NCBI GenBank assembly: GCA_031266315.1
Contig: JAISBG010000038.1
Location: 1-16,391 of the forward strand
Direction: 5' to 3'
DNA: 16,391 bases
From: Planctomycetaceae bacterium
GTDB taxonomy: Bacteria; Planctomycetota; Planctomycetia; Pirellulales; Thermoguttaceae
In this document: positions 16,278 to 16,391 of the stretch, piece after piece
Layout: each line of letters starts with the position of its first letter
Position numbering within the stretch: position 1 is the first letter of the stretch
Program-made: the position numbers and the translations under genes
The notes under the pieces: generated by a model
Database searches by the model: none
Told to the model about the DNA's origin: nothing
The model's input: the letters and a program-made list of their open reading frames with translations, nothing else

Positions 16278-16391
16278 GTAGAGTAGAAGAGGGACGTGTT
16301 TTGTCTCCTCTTCCCTCTTCCCACCGTACATGTGGATTTCCCCCATACGGCGGTCATTGATGTACTCACTGCAAGTTTTCACGAGTTGCCA
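16278..16391 (-). mobile_element. 3' end of a group II intron (domains V and VI), cut by the window edge
   Basis: Reading the minus strand, 16354-16321 forms a domain V hairpin of 33-34 bases: lower stem CCGCCGTA/TACGGTGG with the G.U wobble in the catalytic triad (CGC here), an internal bulge, and a short upper stem capped by GAAA. Next, 16320-16312 (GAAGAGGGA) pairs perfectly with 16294-16286 (TCCCTCTTC) as domain VI. It is followed by TACTCTAC with a branch-point A candidate at 16284 and an intron end of AC at about 16278, matching the AY rule. A CGC triad, rather than AGC, is known from group IIC introns. The reverse transcriptase/maturase gene, if present, would lie beyond the right edge. 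Domains I-IV cannot be judged. Confidence 0.75.

Overview
The window looks like chromosomal DNA of a planctomycete, probably from a low-to-moderate GC, gut-associated Pirellulales-like lineage. This is inferred from gene content. The key genes are a DUF1559 prepilin-like protein with a small lipoprotein next to it, Tat-exported secreted proteins, a ThuA-domain protein, a double DUF4159 protein and a YfhO-type membrane protein. That mixture is characteristic of Planctomycetes. No rRNA, tRNA or CRISPR array was seen.

Layout. Bases 11-5626 (minus strand) hold a leftward group: a DUF1559 pseudopilin-like gene, a small lipoprotein, a Tat-exported TIM-barrel protein and a large secreted GH101/GH129-like glycoside hydrolase. 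It looks like a surface/secretion module for glycan breakdown. A good sigma70-type promoter (5725-5753) precedes the pseudopilin gene. Its 5' coding region carries a run of 12 G that throws the only SD-equipped start out of frame with the DUF1559 body. Bases 5906-8467 (plus strand) hold hisI, a methyltetrahydrofolate-methyltransferase-like gene and a ThuA-like secreted protein. A visibly AT-richer HAD phosphatase gene (8569-9210) follows. A convergent Fsr-like MFS exporter lies at 9493-10716 (minus). Bases 11449-13053 (plus) hold a Tat-exported double-DUF4159 protein interrupted by one in-frame TAA, with its own promoter and a strong terminator. Bases 13708-16005 hold a YfhO-like polytopic membrane protein.

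The intergenic gaps are as interesting as the genes. Three long repeat elements (9221-9482, 10918-11172, 13213-13638) share imperfect terminal inverted repeats and arrays of hairpins. The hairpin arms show compensatory base changes between copies. The right end holds a 9-bp minisatellite overlapping the YfhO stop, a multi-hairpin element, and on the minus strand the 3' end of a group II intron (domain V with a CGC triad, then domain VI), cut by the window edge.

Best candidates for new biology: the 12-G tract as an on/off switch for a pseudopilin gene, and the covarying hairpin repeat family. The group II intron end and the nonsense codon between the two DUF4159 domains also deserve a check.
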